64,000 nucleotides of DNA from Methylobacter sp. (GTDB taxonomy: Bacteria > Pseudomonadota > Gammaproteobacteria > Methylococcales > Methylomonadaceae), in the NCBI GenBank assembly GCA_030653175.1, contig JAURZV010000020.1, positions 16,604-80,603 of the forward strand. Direction: 5' to 3'. Below the pieces are notes generated by a model. That model made no database searches and had not been told where the DNA came from. It saw only the letters and a list, made by a program, of their open reading frames with translations. This document shows positions 36,899 through 46,389 of the stretch, one piece after another. Position numbers and translations under genes: made by a program. Numbering within the stretch: the stretch's first letter is position 1; each line of letters starts with the position of its first letter.

Positions 36899-37395
36899 AT
36901 ATTAGACGTTGGTTTTGTCATGCCTTTATGCCGCCGTGGCGTTGGCGCATGTTGTTTTCCAAGGCGGTACTTGGGGATATAGAAAAAGCGGTAAAACACT
37001 CCGAGCATCAGCATGGCGGGGAGTTACGTTTTGCTGTTGAAAATGCGCTTGCACTGGGTCAAGTTTGGCGTGGCATATCGGCTCGTCAGCGGGCGATAGA
37101 GGTGTTTTCAAATTTGCGGGTCTGGGATACTGAACAAAACAGCGGCGTTTTGGTTTATCTGCTGCTGGCGGATCGGGAAGTCCATATTGTCGCAGACCGG
37201 GGTATTGCCAAGTGCGTAGCGCAAGTCGAGTGGGATGCCATAGCGAAGGATATGCAAAAAGAATTCCTGCATGGTGATTTCCTGCGCGGGTCGCTGCAAG
37301 GTATCGAGCATATTACAATGTTGCTGGCTACTCATTTTCCACCCGGTGCAGATAATCCCAATGAACTTTCCAACAAGCCCCTCATCGTTAAGTAA
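36892..37395 (+). CDS. Second TPM-domain protein
   Basis: A 167-residue protein overlapping the previous stop (ATGGTAA), so probably translationally coupled. It has a TPM-like core: GELRFAVENALAL, RAIEVFSNLRVWDTEQNSGV, LLADREVHIVADRGIA. There is no Gly-rich tail and no clear signal peptide, although the first 20 residues are Trp/Arg-rich. The lemA-TPM-TPM triple is a recurrent cluster in Proteobacteria. Confidence 0.85.
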   Translation: MVNIRRWFCHAFMPPWRWRMLFSKAVLGDIEKAVKHSEHQHGGELRFAVENALALGQVWRGISARQRAIEVFSNLRVWDTEQNSGVLVYLLLADREVHIVADRGIAKCVAQVEWDAIAKDMQKEFLHGDFLRGSLQGIEHITMLLATHFPPGADNPNELSNKPLIVK

Positions 37396-37407
37396 TGGGA
37401 TTTTATT

Positions 37408-37447
37408 CACCACGAACGACTTGCATCCATGCAAGTCGTTCGTGGTG
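37408..37447. repeat. Short CTTCGTG-type inverted repeat, copy 4
   Basis: caccacgaacgacttgcatc and its complement gatg..gcaagtcgttcgtggtg make a near-perfect palindrome of 40 bases. The outer CACCACGAA ends match the other copies but the interior is different. It lies immediately upstream of yceD. Confidence 0.75.
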
Positions 37448-37515
37448 ATAATCTTTTTATAAATACCTCACACGGATTTGACGAATTTGTTGTTTCCATA
37501 TACCATTGCGCGGTT

Positions 37516-38067
37516 ATGTTAGCTCGATTACCTGAATATATAGACCCCTTGCACCTGGCTGATAAGCGTGGTGAATTGAAGGGGCAAATACCTGTAAGTA
37601 GCTTGGATCGTTTGGCCGATGTGCTGTTCAACGATACAGGAGCTGTAACTGTGGATCTTTTTTTTGGTCGGGAAGGAAGATTGGCCAAAGTTGAAGGGCA
37701 AATAGAAGCGGCTCTGGAACTTAAATGCCAAAACTGCCTGCAAGCAGTGCAATGGCCTGTCAAAAATACTATCAAGCTAGGTATTGTTACTTCAATAGAT
37801 CAAGCAGACAGATTGCCCGAGGATTATGAGCCGTTGTTAGTTGATGAAGAAAAAATCCTTCTAAAGAACATTATTGAAGACGAGTTGTTACTTATTTTGC
37901 CTGCATTCCCCAAGCACCAGCACAATTGTCTCGCCCATAAGCCTGTCCTGAGCAAAGTCGAAGGGTCGGGCAACAATAAAGTAGATTTTTTACTGAATGA
38001 ACAACAGTCGCCCACCAAAAACCCTTTTTCCATCTTAGCCAAATTAAAAAACACTGGAGATTTATAA
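37516..38067 (+). CDS. yceD: YceD family protein (DUF177)
   Basis: About 183 residues with the family pattern [20 protein letters not shown] at the start, the [15 protein letters not shown] cysteine motif near residue 75, and the C-terminal [10 protein letters not shown]. YceD is linked to rRNA processing/23S accumulation and is normally encoded before rpmF, as here (TAATG overlap). A repeat at 37939-37970 is translated in frame ([12 protein letters not shown]) in the normally short region before NPF. ATG at 37516 is preferred on family length; the frame is open to 37429 across another repeat. Confidence 0.85.
   Translation: MLARLPEYIDPLHLADKRGELKGQIPVSSLDRLADVLFNDTGAVTVDLFFGREGRLAKVEGQIEAALELKCQNCLQAVQWPVKNTIKLGIVTSIDQADRLPEDYEPLLVDEEKILLKNIIEDELLLILPAFPKHQHNCLAHKPVLSKVEGSGNNKVDFLLNEQQSPTKNPFSILAKLKNTGDL
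37939..37970 (+). repeat. Family B repeat, in frame inside yceD
   Basis: cctgtcctgagcaaagtcga followed by agggt. Relatives lie in the SpoIIE gene (13633, 13775) and lptD (57963). The insertion adds roughly 10 codons. Confidence 0.75.
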
Positions 38068-38249
38068 TGGCCGTACAAAAAAGTAAAGTATCGCGTTCAA
38101 GACGTGGTCAACGTCGTTCACACGACTCGTTAACAGGTAGAACTTTGTCTCAGGATCCAATGACAGGTGAAACCCATATTCGTCACCATGTTACTCCGGA
38201 TGGCTTCTTTAAAGGCCGCCAAATCGTAAGCAACGGCGACGAAGATTAA
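38067..38249 (+). CDS. rpmF: 50S ribosomal protein L32
   Basis: A 60-residue basic protein: [20 protein letters not shown] is the canonical L32 start. It has the gammaproteobacterial form without the C-terminal zinc cysteines. Coupled to yceD by a one-base TAATG overlap and placed upstream of plsX, the conserved rpmF-plsX-fab arrangement. Confidence 0.97.
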   Translation: MAVQKSKVSRSRRGQRRSHDSLTGRTLSQDPMTGETHIRHHVTPDGFFKGRQIVSNGDED

Positions 38250-38281
38250 TAAATCTTTCCACCTTGTAGCATGAATGATAT

Positions 38282-38319
38282 GCCGAAGTTGATCAAATCA
38301 GGTCAGGTTCGGCTTTTTT
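38282..38319 (+). terminator. Terminator or attenuator between rpmF and plsX
   Basis: GCCGAA at 38282 pairs with TTCGGC at 38308, followed by seven T. The 20-base loop makes it weak, but the T-run is clear. It may reduce read-through from rpmF into the fatty-acid genes. Confidence 0.55.
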
Positions 38320-38346
38320 ATAATAACTCAGGAGTCATCCGTAAGC

Positions 38347-39375
38347 GTGAGCCTAACAATTTCGATTGATGCAATGGGCGGGGATTACGGTCCTGAAGTC
38401 ACCATTCCGGCATCATTGGATTGTTTAAAGAACAATCCAGACTTAAAACTGATCTTAGTGGGCGATGAAGCTGTTCTCAAACCGCAGTTAGCCAAGGCAT
38501 TAATTGATTACCAAGATAGACTCACCGTTCAGCATGCATCCCAGTGCGTTGAAATGGATGAATCCCCATCCAAAGCGCTAAAAAATAAAAAAGATTCGTC
38601 AATGCGGGTTGCTATCAACCTGGTTCGTGACGGGCGCGCAGATGCTTGTGTTAGTGCCGGCAATACCGGTGCTTTAATGGCTACTGCCCGTTTTGTGCTT
38701 AAAATGATTCCCGGTATTGATCGGCCCGCCATCATTTCCACATTGCCATCAATTCACGGACATACTCATGTACTTGATCTCGGAGCAAATGTGGATTGCA
38801 CTGCGGAGCACCTTTTTCAATTTGCAGTGATGGGCGCCGAGCTGGTTAAAGCGGTTGAAAACATTGATAATCCCAAGGTGGGGCTGTTAAATATCGGCGA
38901 AGAAGACATGAAAGGTAATGAGCAGGTTAAAGCGGCTGCAAAATTACTGGAGAATTCATCATTAAACTACATAGGTTATGTAGAAGGCGATTCTTTAAAT
39001 GCGGGCCATATCGAGGTTGATCTGATTGTTGCCGATGGTTTTGTCGGCAATGTCGCGCTCAAATCCATTGAAGGCGCGGCAAAAATGATCGGCACTGCGT
39101 TGAAAGAGGCTTTTGGCAAAAACATTGTCACCAAGTTGGCGGGATTGCTGGCCTATCCGGTACTCAAATCATTTAAAAAACGCATTGATCCGCGCTTGTA
39201 TAATGGGGCAAGCTTTTTAGGGTTACGCGGCCTGGTTATTAAAAGCCATGGGGGCGCTGACGTGCTGGCGTTCAAAACGGCCATTCGTCTTGCTGAAATT
39301 GAAGTCAAAAAAGATGTTATTAGAAAAATAAGCGAGCAAGTCGAAAAAACTTTGGCTCTGAGAGAGAATGCATGA
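38347..39375 (+). CDS. plsX: Phosphate acyltransferase PlsX
   Basis: A 342-residue enzyme that makes acyl-phosphate from acyl-ACP for phospholipid synthesis. Family motifs: [20 protein letters not shown] at the start, [20 protein letters not shown] near residue 83, and [12 protein letters not shown] near residue 230. GTG start with AGGAG twelve bases upstream. It overlaps fabH by four bases (ATGA). Confidence 0.96.
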   Translation: MSLTISIDAMGGDYGPEVTIPASLDCLKNNPDLKLILVGDEAVLKPQLAKALIDYQDRLTVQHASQCVEMDESPSKALKNKKDSSMRVAINLVRDGRADACVSAGNTGALMATARFVLKMIPGIDRPAIISTLPSIHGHTHVLDLGANVDCTAEHLFQFAVMGAELVKAVENIDNPKVGLLNIGEEDMKGNEQVKAAAKLLENSSLNYIGYVEGDSLNAGHIEVDLIVADGFVGNVALKSIEGAAKMIGTALKEAFGKNIVTKLAGLLAYPVLKSFKKRIDPRLYNGASFLGLRGLVIKSHGGADVLAFKTAIRLAEIEVKKDVIRKISEQVEKTLALRENA

Positions 39376-40340
39376 CTCGTTATTCAAGAGTAATCGGTAC
39401 CGGTGGTTATCTGCCGGAGGAAGTTCGCACCAATGAACAGATATCACAAACTGTTGATACCTCAGACAGTTGGATTTTTGAGCGAACCGGCATTAAAAGC
39501 CGTCGCATTGCGGGAGCTGATGAAACAGCCTCAAGTATGGCCGAAATTGCTGCAAGACAAGCCATAGACGCCGCAGCTTGTGATCCCGAAGAAATTGATT
39601 TAATTATTGTTGCGACCGGAACGCCCGATCGTGTTTACCCCAGTACAGGTTGTTTGTTGCAACGGCGCTTGGGTATTAAAAACTGCGTCGCCTTTGATGT
39701 GCAGGCCGCATGTTCAGGTTCAATTTTTGCCTTGAGCATTGCCGATCAATATATAAAATCGGGCGCAGCCAAGAAGGTTCTTGTTGTAGGTTCTGAAATC
39801 TGTTCGCGCGTTGTTGACTGGACTGATCGGGGTACTTGCATTTTGTTTGGTGATGGCGCAGGCGCGGCATTGCTGAGCGCCTCGGATGAGGCCGGTATTT
39901 TATCGACGCATATTCATTCTGATGGGGAATATGAAGATCTGCTGTATTGCCCAAATCCTCAGGCGGCTACCGAGGCGAATAAAGATGAAGCCGGTTACAT
40001 CAACATGCGTGGTAACGAAGTGTTCAAGGTGGCTGTCAACACGCTGGGTCGCATAGTCGATGAAACCTTGGCTGCAAATAACATGCAGCAATCCGATGTT
40101 GACTGGTTGGTTCCTCATCAGGCGAACACGCGGATAATTGCGGCGACAGCAAAAAAATTAAAAATGTCCATGGATCATGTTATTTTGACCCTTGAAAATC
40201 AGGGCAATACCTCATCCGCATCGGTGCTGCTCGCCCTCAATGAAGGCGTTCGGGACGGTCGTATTCAGCGCGGACAAGTGGTTTTGCTTGAAGCGTTTGG
40301 GGCAGGATTCACTTGGGGTTCTGCATTAATTAAATACTAA
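39372..40340 (+). CDS. fabH: 3-oxoacyl-ACP synthase III
   Basis: A 322-residue condensing enzyme that starts fatty acid chains from acetyl-CoA and malonyl-ACP. The triad is visible: Cys114 in AACSGS, His in [11 protein letters not shown], Asn in [10 protein letters not shown]. Coupled to plsX. Length is normal. Confidence 0.97.
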   Translation: MTRYSRVIGTGGYLPEEVRTNEQISQTVDTSDSWIFERTGIKSRRIAGADETASSMAEIAARQAIDAAACDPEEIDLIIVATGTPDRVYPSTGCLLQRRLGIKNCVAFDVQAACSGSIFALSIADQYIKSGAAKKVLVVGSEICSRVVDWTDRGTCILFGDGAGAALLSASDEAGILSTHIHSDGEYEDLLYCPNPQAATEANKDEAGYINMRGNEVFKVAVNTLGRIVDETLAANNMQQSDVDWLVPHQANTRIIAATAKKLKMSMDHVILTLENQGNTSSASVLLALNEGVRDGRIQRGQVVLLEAFGAGFTWGSALIKY

Positions 40341-40352
40341 AAGCGTATTGAC

Positions 40353-41303
40353 ATGAATAACCAAATTTATAACTTAGCTTTTGTTTTCCCCGGTCAGGGT
40401 TCGCAATCTGTCGGTATGTTAACTGATTTGGCTGCCAGGTATCCTGAGGTAAAACATACTTTTGAACGGGCATCCGATGCGCTGGGCAAAGATTTATGGT
40501 CTATTGTCGCAGAAGGCCCGGAAGAAGAGCTTAATCAAACGCATAATACACAACCTGCAATGCTGGCCGCCGGTGTGGCCGTTTGGGAGGTTTGGTGTAA
40601 ACACAGTAATATTCGTCCGGCATGGATGGCAGGACACAGTCTGGGCGAATATACTGCCTTGGTTTGTTCTGATGCCATGTCGTTTGAAGACGGCATAAAA
40701 CTGGTTGCAGCAAGAGGGCGACTGATGCAGGAAGCTGTGCCTCCCGGCGTCGGCGCAATGGCGGCAATTTTGGGTCTTGAGGATCATCACGTCGTTAAGG
40801 TTTGTGCTGATGCGGCTGAGAACGAAATAGTTTCAGCAGTCAACTTCAATTCGCCGGGGCAGGTGGTCATTGCGGGTAACGTTGCTGCCGTTGAAAGAGC
40901 AATGCTTGCGGCAAAAGCAGCGGGCGCCAAACGAGCTGTACTGTTGCCGGTCAGTGTTCCTTCGCATTGTGCATTAATGGAGCCTGCGGCCAAAAAGCTG
41001 GATGAACAATTGCAGCGCACTGTAATTGATACGCCAAAAATGACGCTGATTCATAACGTAGATGTTGCATCGCACAGCGCCCCCGAAGTCATCCGTAACG
41101 CATTAAAAGAACAACTCTATAAGCCGGTGCGCTGGGCCGACAGTATCAAGTTTATGCATGATCAGGGCGTTACCTGTTTTGTTGAATGCGGTCCGGGCAA
41201 GGTGTTAATCGGGCTGAACAAGCGCATCGCCAAGGATGCCGAACAACTATCTATTTATGATCCGGAAACATTAAATAAAGTATTGGAGCAACTCAATGGT
41301 TAA
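40353..41303 (+). CDS. fabD: Malonyl-CoA:ACP transacylase
   Basis: A 316-residue enzyme loading malonyl onto ACP. The nucleophile is Ser96 in GHSLGEYTAL, the N-terminal FPGQGSQ motif is intact, and the C-terminal His lies in PVSVPSHCALM. It overlaps fabG by eight bases. Confidence 0.97.
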   Translation: MNNQIYNLAFVFPGQGSQSVGMLTDLAARYPEVKHTFERASDALGKDLWSIVAEGPEEELNQTHNTQPAMLAAGVAVWEVWCKHSNIRPAWMAGHSLGEYTALVCSDAMSFEDGIKLVAARGRLMQEAVPPGVGAMAAILGLEDHHVVKVCADAAENEIVSAVNFNSPGQVVIAGNVAAVERAMLAAKAAGAKRAVLLPVSVPSHCALMEPAAKKLDEQLQRTVIDTPKMTLIHNVDVASHSAPEVIRNALKEQLYKPVRWADSIKFMHDQGVTCFVECGPGKVLIGLNKRIAKDAEQLSIYDPETLNKVLEQLNG

Positions 41304-42024
41304 ACAAGTAGCTTTAGTAACGGGCGCCAGTCGCGGCATCGGTCGGGCAATCGCAGAAAGGTTGGCTCAGGATGGCTTTTTTGTTATCGGCACCGCTACC
41401 ACAGATAATGGTGCTGATTCAATTTCCACCTATCTGGGCGAACATGGCAAGGGCTTAAAGCTTGATGTCGCCAATCCGGAATCTGTTGCCGAAGTCATCA
41501 AAATGGTTAATGACGAGTTTGGAGCGCCGACCGTACTGGTTAATAATGCCGGTATTACCCGTGATAATTTGTTGATGCGCATGAAGGACGAAGAGTGGGA
41601 TGATATTATCAACACCAACCTGACTTCGGTTTTTCGTATGAGCAAAGCAGTACTGCGCGGCATGATGAAAGCCAAAACAGGTCGTATTATCAATATTTCA
41701 TCTGTAGTAGGTGCGACCGGTAATGCAGGGCAGGCAAATTACGCTGCAGCAAAAGCCGGAATGGTTGGATTTGCCAAATCCATGGCCAAAGAAGTGGGTT
41801 CGCGCAATATCACCATCAACACAGTGTCTCCTGGGTTTATTGATACTGATATGACAAAGGAATTGGGTGATGATATTAAAAATGCCTTGCTGTTATCTAT
41901 TCCCCTGTCTCGTTTGGGTAAGGCGGAAGAAATCGCACATACGGTTTCATTTCTGGCTTCTGATGGCGCAGCCTATATCACTGGTGAAAATATTCATGTA
42001 AATGGCGGTATGTTCATGCCGTAA
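41296..42024 (+). CDS. fabG: 3-oxoacyl-ACP reductase
   Basis: A 242-residue short-chain dehydrogenase. The cofactor motif is TGASRGIGRAIA, the structural motif NNAGITRDNLLMRM, and the active site contains Ser in NISSVVGATG with Tyr-x-x-x-Lys in YAAAKAG. NADPH-dependent second step of the elongation cycle. Typical length. Confidence 0.97.
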   Translation: MVKQVALVTGASRGIGRAIAERLAQDGFFVIGTATTDNGADSISTYLGEHGKGLKLDVANPESVAEVIKMVNDEFGAPTVLVNNAGITRDNLLMRMKDEEWDDIINTNLTSVFRMSKAVLRGMMKAKTGRIINISSVVGATGNAGQANYAAAKAGMVGFAKSMAKEVGSRNITINTVSPGFIDTDMTKELGDDIKNALLLSIPLSRLGKAEEIAHTVSFLASDGAAYITGENIHVNGGMFMP

Positions 42025-42064
42025 GAGGTGTTGCCTATAGGCCGTATCAGTATATGCCTTAATA

Positions 42065-42094
42065 TTGTGACATTGTCTCAATATAAAGTATAAT
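42065..42094 (+). promoter_or_regulatory. Predicted sigma-70 promoter of acpP
   Basis: TTGTGA (42065-42070) and TATAAT (42089-42094) are separated by 18 bases. It lies in the 180-base fabG-acpP gap, and acpP is known in other bacteria to have its own strong promoter. Confidence 0.6.
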
Positions 42095-42101
42095 TCCCCC
42101 G

Positions 42102-42124
42102 CCGTCTGGAATTTCCGGAGACGG
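42102..42124 (+). other. Hairpin in acpP leader
   Basis: CCGTCT and AGACGG pair around a ggaatttccgg loop, just downstream of the predicted promoter. It may stabilise the acpP mRNA or terminate fabG transcripts; there is no T-run. Confidence 0.45.
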
Positions 42125-42207
42125 GATTTCAAATAAAATTAATAACAATACTATTGTAGATCTCAGATTAGACGCTGGGAAACTTACATTGTTTGAGGAC
42201 AATAATT

Positions 42208-42438
42208 ATGAGTAACATTGAAGAACGAGTAAAAAAGATTGTTGCAGAACAATTGGGTGTTAAAGAAGATATCGCGACCGATGCTTCATTCGTAGATGAT
42301 CTTGGTGCTGATTCTCTTGATACAGTCGAACTCGTCATGGCTCTTGAAGAAGAATTCGAATGCGAAATTCCAGACGATGAAGCTGAAAAAATAACAACTG
42401 TTCAGCAAGCTATCGATTACGTAGTAAAAAACGCTTAA
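42208..42438 (+). CDS. acpP: Acyl carrier protein
   Basis: A 76-residue acidic protein with the 4'-phosphopantetheine site Ser36 in [19 protein letters not shown]. It carries growing acyl chains in fatty acid synthesis. The ATG at 42208 is preceded by GAGGAC; an in-frame TTG at 42193 overlaps that site and is rejected. Confidence 0.98.
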   Translation: MSNIEERVKKIVAEQLGVKEDIATDASFVDDLGADSLDTVELVMALEEEFECEIPDDEAEKITTVQQAIDYVVKNA

Positions 42439-42456
42439 AACTGATTTTTTAGTTGT

Positions 42457-42490
42457 GTAGGATGGGTTTCACTGCGTTCTACCCATCCTG
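42457..42490. repeat. GTAGGATGGG inverted repeat, copy 2
   Basis: gtaggatgggtttcactgcg with ttctacccatcctgc. It is followed by a second palindrome gtgctacgtagcac. It lies between acpP and fabF, genes that are normally close together. Confidence 0.8.
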
Positions 42491-42580
42491 CATGACTTTG
42501 ATTGTCGTGCTACGTAGCACTTCCGACGACCTACATAACTAACCCTTTATTCCCGCCTTTCATTCTTACGGTAAATCACA

Positions 42581-43825
42581 TTGAGCAAACGTCGAGTTGT
42601 AATAACTGGATTAGGCGCAATCACGCCTTTAGCTAACACGGTCTCAGAAACATGGGACGGTATTATTAACGGTAAAAGCGGCATAGGCCCAATTGATTCC
42701 TTCGATATTTCTTCTTTTGCCACCACCTTTGGCGGCGTTATAAGAAATTTTGATATTAGTCAGTATATTCCCGAAAAAGATGCCAAACGCATGGATGGAT
42801 TTATCCATTACGGTATTGCAGCGGGCTGTCAGGCGATTGAAGATTCAGGTATTGAAGTAACCGAAGCTAATGCCGAACGTATCGGCGTTGCTATCGGGTC
42901 GGGTATCGGCGGCATTACCGGTATTGAAGAATGTTATGCCGTTTACGATAAGAGTGGCCCACGACGTATCTCGCCATTTTTTGTCCCCGGCAACATCATT
43001 AATATGATTTCAGGCAACCTTTCAATCAAATACGGATTAAAAGGTCCGAATTTTGCCATTGTTACAGCCTGTTCTACGGGTACGCATAACATTGGCGATG
43101 CAGCACGTTTAATTAAATATGGCGATGCTGATGTAATGATTGCGGGTGGCGCTGAGCGTTGCACGACATCACCGACAGCGATGGGCGGCTTTGCTTCGGC
43201 AAAAGCCTTGTCCCGCCGCAATGATGATCCGCAAGCCGCCAGTCGTCCCTGGGATAAAGATCGTGACGGTTTTGTGTTAAGCGATGGCGCCGGTGTTGTG
43301 GTTCTTGAAGAACTGGAACATGCTAAAGCGCGAGGCGCAAAAATTTATGCTGAATTGGTAGGCTATGGCATGAGCGGTGACGCTTATCACATGACTACGC
43401 CTTCAATCGGTGGTGAAGGCGCTGCGCGTTGCATGAAAAATGCCCTGCGTGATGCCGGATTAAATGCCGATGCTGTCGATTACATCAATGCGCATGGCAC
43501 ATCAACACCGGCCGGCGATGTGGGCGAAACTCAGGCGATGAAAGCCGCATTGGGCGACCATGCCTATAAAGTTGCGGTCAGCTCGACAAAGTCCATGATT
43601 GGCCATTTATTAGGTGCTGCGGGCGGTATTGAAGCAGTGCTGACCGTATTAAGCATCAAAAATCAAATCGCTCCACCGACCATCAATCTGGAAAATCAAG
43701 ATCCGGAATGTGATTTGGATTTTGTACCGAATATCGCAAGAAATATGAAGATTGATGTAGCCATGTCCAATTCCTTTGGTTTTGGCGGAACTAATGGCTC
43801 ATTAGTTTTTAAACGGTATGAGTAA
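42581..43825 (+). CDS. fabF: 3-oxoacyl-ACP synthase II
   Basis: A 414-residue elongating condensing enzyme. Catalytic Cys is in [13 protein letters not shown], with His in [12 protein letters not shown] and His in [13 protein letters not shown]. The start is TTG ([17 protein letters not shown] follows), the residue context being typical; no strong RBS is seen. It follows acpP after a repeat-filled gap. Confidence 0.96.
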   Translation: MSKRRVVITGLGAITPLANTVSETWDGIINGKSGIGPIDSFDISSFATTFGGVIRNFDISQYIPEKDAKRMDGFIHYGIAAGCQAIEDSGIEVTEANAERIGVAIGSGIGGITGIEECYAVYDKSGPRRISPFFVPGNIINMISGNLSIKYGLKGPNFAIVTACSTGTHNIGDAARLIKYGDADVMIAGGAERCTTSPTAMGGFASAKALSRRNDDPQAASRPWDKDRDGFVLSDGAGVVVLEELEHAKARGAKIYAELVGYGMSGDAYHMTTPSIGGEGAARCMKNALRDAGLNADAVDYINAHGTSTPAGDVGETQAMKAALGDHAYKVAVSSTKSMIGHLLGAAGGIEAVLTVLSIKNQIAPPTINLENQDPECDLDFVPNIARNMKIDVAMSNSFGFGGTNGSLVFKRYE

Positions 43826-43834
43826 TTAGTGGTA

Positions 43835-43860
43835 GGGTGGGCAGTGCTTTTCTGCCCGCC
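43835..43860. repeat. Short palindrome after fabF
   Basis: agggtgggcag and ctgcccgcc form a stem with a short tgctttt loop. It could act as a processing or partial termination signal between fabF and pabC. Confidence 0.5.
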
Positions 43861-43881
43861 ATTTGCCTATCAGGCTAAAAA

Positions 43882-44733
43882 ATGATTCTCATCAATGGTG
43901 AAAGCAAGGAGCATATCGAAATAGCTGATCGCGGTTTTCAATACGGCGATGGATTATTCGAAACCATTGAAGTTAGAGACGGACATGCTGTTTTTCTCGA
44001 ACGCCATTTGGAACGGTTAAACTCAGGCTGTCAACGGCTTTACATTCCTTTTCCAGGTGCAGAATTACTAAGTTTTGAAGCTGGAGAGCTTTGTCGCCGA
44101 TGGGTCAGCGATACGCACTCCGTTCGAGCTGTGCTTAAAATTATAGTCACGCGCGGCTCAGGTGGGCGAGGTTATCGCCAACCGGATGTCATTCAGCCTA
44201 CTCGCGTATTAAGTCTCCATCCCTATCCTGACTACCCGGAAATATACTCGGAGCAGGGCATAGTCGCCCGTTTTTGCGTTACCCGTTTAGGTTTGAATTC
44301 CACCTTGGCAGGTATTAAACACCTGAACAGGCTTGAACAGGTTATGGCGAGAGCTGAATGGAATGACCCCGCCATTCAGGAAGGGCTTATGCTCGATGTC
44401 AATGACCATGTTATTGAAGGAACAATGACTAATCTGTTCTACATTAAAAATAAGTGCCTTTATACGGCAGTGCTGGCTCAATCAGGCGTTGCCGGTATTA
44501 TGCGCGGCATTATAATGACGATTTCAGTTGACCATGGCTTTCCGGTAATTGAACATGCATTTACGAAAGATGAGTTGCTATCGGCTAATGAAGTATTCGT
44601 CTGTAATTCAATTATTGGCATCTGGCCCATCAAGCAAATCGAAACCACGCGCTTTTCAGTCGGTCCGATAACCAAGAGTATTCAAAGCCGGCTGGACAGG
44701 GTTATCAATAGGGAGCTTAACAGTGAACAATAA
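43882..44733 (+). CDS. pabC: Aminodeoxychorismate lyase
   Basis: A 283-residue fold-type IV PLP enzyme converting aminodeoxychorismate to p-aminobenzoate and pyruvate for folate. The PLP lysine is in LAGIKHLNRLEQV, and the N-terminal DRGFQYGDGLFETI motif is typical. Related D-amino acid and branched-chain aminotransferases share the fold, but the position between fabF and mltG supports PabC. Confidence 0.95.
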   Translation: MILINGESKEHIEIADRGFQYGDGLFETIEVRDGHAVFLERHLERLNSGCQRLYIPFPGAELLSFEAGELCRRWVSDTHSVRAVLKIIVTRGSGGRGYRQPDVIQPTRVLSLHPYPDYPEIYSEQGIVARFCVTRLGLNSTLAGIKHLNRLEQVMARAEWNDPAIQEGLMLDVNDHVIEGTMTNLFYIKNKCLYTAVLAQSGVAGIMRGIIMTISVDHGFPVIEHAFTKDELLSANEVFVCNSIIGIWPIKQIETTRFSVGPITKSIQSRLDRVINRELNSEQ

Positions 44734-45721
44734 AATCATTGGCTTTACCTTGTTGATCTTAAGTTTTACAGGCGGCTGGATGTGGATGGACTACCAAAGT
44801 GCGTTACATCATCCTGCGCTGGTCGATAGAACTGTTTATATGGAAATTGAAAAAGGCGACTCGCTTGACCGCATTAGCGATAAGCTCGTTGCTCAAAAAC
44901 TGGCTGTTAAACCCTTCTGGTTTAAAGTTATCGCCTTTCAGGACAATGCACTCAAAAAACTTAAAACAGGGGAGTACGAATTAACTTCCGGCTTAACTAT
45001 ACCCCAAATATTAGCATTATTCGTGCAGGGAAAAACCAAGCAGCACGCCATTACTTTTCCGGAAGGCTGGAGCTTTAAGGAAATGCTGCATGAAATTGAG
45101 AAAAATTCCAATCTTGAGCATACTTTAAACGGTATCGATTTTGGAAGCGTAATGGCCAAATTCAAGTCTGATATGCAGTCGCCTGAAGGTTTGTTTTTTC
45201 CTGACACCTATTTTTTTGAAAAGCATACATCCGATGTGTCTTTATTAAAAAGAGCCTACGACAAAATGCAGCTGGTATTGCAACAGGAATGGCTTAATAA
45301 AGCGGAAGGCCTGCCGTTTAAAACGCCTTATGAAGCCCTGATTCTTGCTTCGATTGTAGAAAAAGAAACCGGATCAGCCGCCGAAAGACCCTTAATAGCC
45401 GGCGTGTTTATCCGCAGGCTGGAACAGAATATGTTGTTGCAAACCGATCCTACCGTTATTTACGGGATGGGCGAAAGTTATCAGGGTGATATTAAATCCA
45501 AAGATTTAACCACAGTCACACCGTACAATACTTATGTCATTAACGGCTTGCCGCCAACGCCGATTGCCATGCCGGGACGCGATGCGCTTTATGCCGTCCT
45601 GCATCCCGATAAGAGCGACAGCCTTTATTTTGTAGCTCGTGGTGATGGAACGCATGTATTTTCAGCGACCTTAAAAGACCACAATTTAGCCGTTGACAGC
45701 TTTCAAAGGAACAAGAAATGA
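44723..45721 (+). CDS. mltG: Endolytic murein transglycosylase MltG
   Basis: A 332-residue YceG-type protein that cleaves nascent peptidoglycan strands. One N-terminal membrane segment (IIGFTLLILSFTGGWMW), a LysM-like region and the catalytic domain with Glu in ASIVEKETGSAAERP and TDPTVIYGMG are visible. GTG start preceded by GGGAGC, overlapping pabC by 11 bases. Confidence 0.95.
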   Translation: MNNKIIGFTLLILSFTGGWMWMDYQSALHHPALVDRTVYMEIEKGDSLDRISDKLVAQKLAVKPFWFKVIAFQDNALKKLKTGEYELTSGLTIPQILALFVQGKTKQHAITFPEGWSFKEMLHEIEKNSNLEHTLNGIDFGSVMAKFKSDMQSPEGLFFPDTYFFEKHTSDVSLLKRAYDKMQLVLQQEWLNKAEGLPFKTPYEALILASIVEKETGSAAERPLIAGVFIRRLEQNMLLQTDPTVIYGMGESYQGDIKSKDLTTVTPYNTYVINGLPPTPIAMPGRDALYAVLHPDKSDSLYFVARGDGTHVFSATLKDHNLAVDSFQRNKK

Positions 45722-46389
45722 TCCGAGGTAAGTTTATTACACTGGAAGGCTGTGAAGGGGTAGGCAAGACCACCAATCTGGCTTTTATAAAAGACTACTT
45801 GGAGCAACATAACATTTCTGTTGTTGTCACGCGCGAACCCGGCGGCACCAAGCTTGCCGAAAAAATACGTCAATTATTGCTGGACAACAAAAGCGAGACC
45901 ATTTCAGAACAAACAGAATTATTGATGATGTTCGCGGCAAGATCCCAGCATATCAAACACGTTATTGAACCGGCTTTGGCACAAGGAAAATGGGTGCTTT
46001 GCGATCGGTTTACCGATGCGACATACGCCTATCAGGGCGGCGGCCGAAACATGAAAATCAGCACCATAAAATGGCTGGAAAACCTGGTGCAAGGCACATT
46101 AAGACCTGATTTAACCCTGTTATTGGATGCACCGATTGAAATAGGCATAGCGCGGGTCAGAGCGCGCGGAGCTCTTGATCGTTTTGAATTAGAAAAAATC
46201 AGTTTTTTCGAAAACGTCAGGCGGGCTTATTTATTGCAAGCCGAGTTATACCCCGAGCGCATCAAGCTAATAAAAGCCAACCAACCGTTAATCGATGTGC
46301 AAAGAGCCATTACCGATGTCATTCGTGTTTTACTCGGTTTGTGCGCCCTGAATTGCCCTACGTCCTTCAGGCATGGCATCGTGAAATGA
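45718..46389 (+). CDS. tmk: Thymidylate kinase
   Basis: A 223-residue kinase phosphorylating dTMP to dTDP. P-loop EGCEGVGKTTN near residue 10, DR(Y/F) motif VLCDRFTDATYAYQGGGR near residue 92, and the REPGGT motif are present. The last ~15 residues (CALNCPTSFRHGIVK) look unlike the usual ending. ATGA overlaps at both ends couple it to mltG and holB. Confidence 0.95.
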   Translation: MIRGKFITLEGCEGVGKTTNLAFIKDYLEQHNISVVVTREPGGTKLAEKIRQLLLDNKSETISEQTELLMMFAARSQHIKHVIEPALAQGKWVLCDRFTDATYAYQGGGRNMKISTIKWLENLVQGTLRPDLTLLLDAPIEIGIARVRARGALDRFELEKISFFENVRRAYLLQAELYPERIKLIKANQPLIDVQRAITDVIRVLLGLCALNCPTSFRHGIVK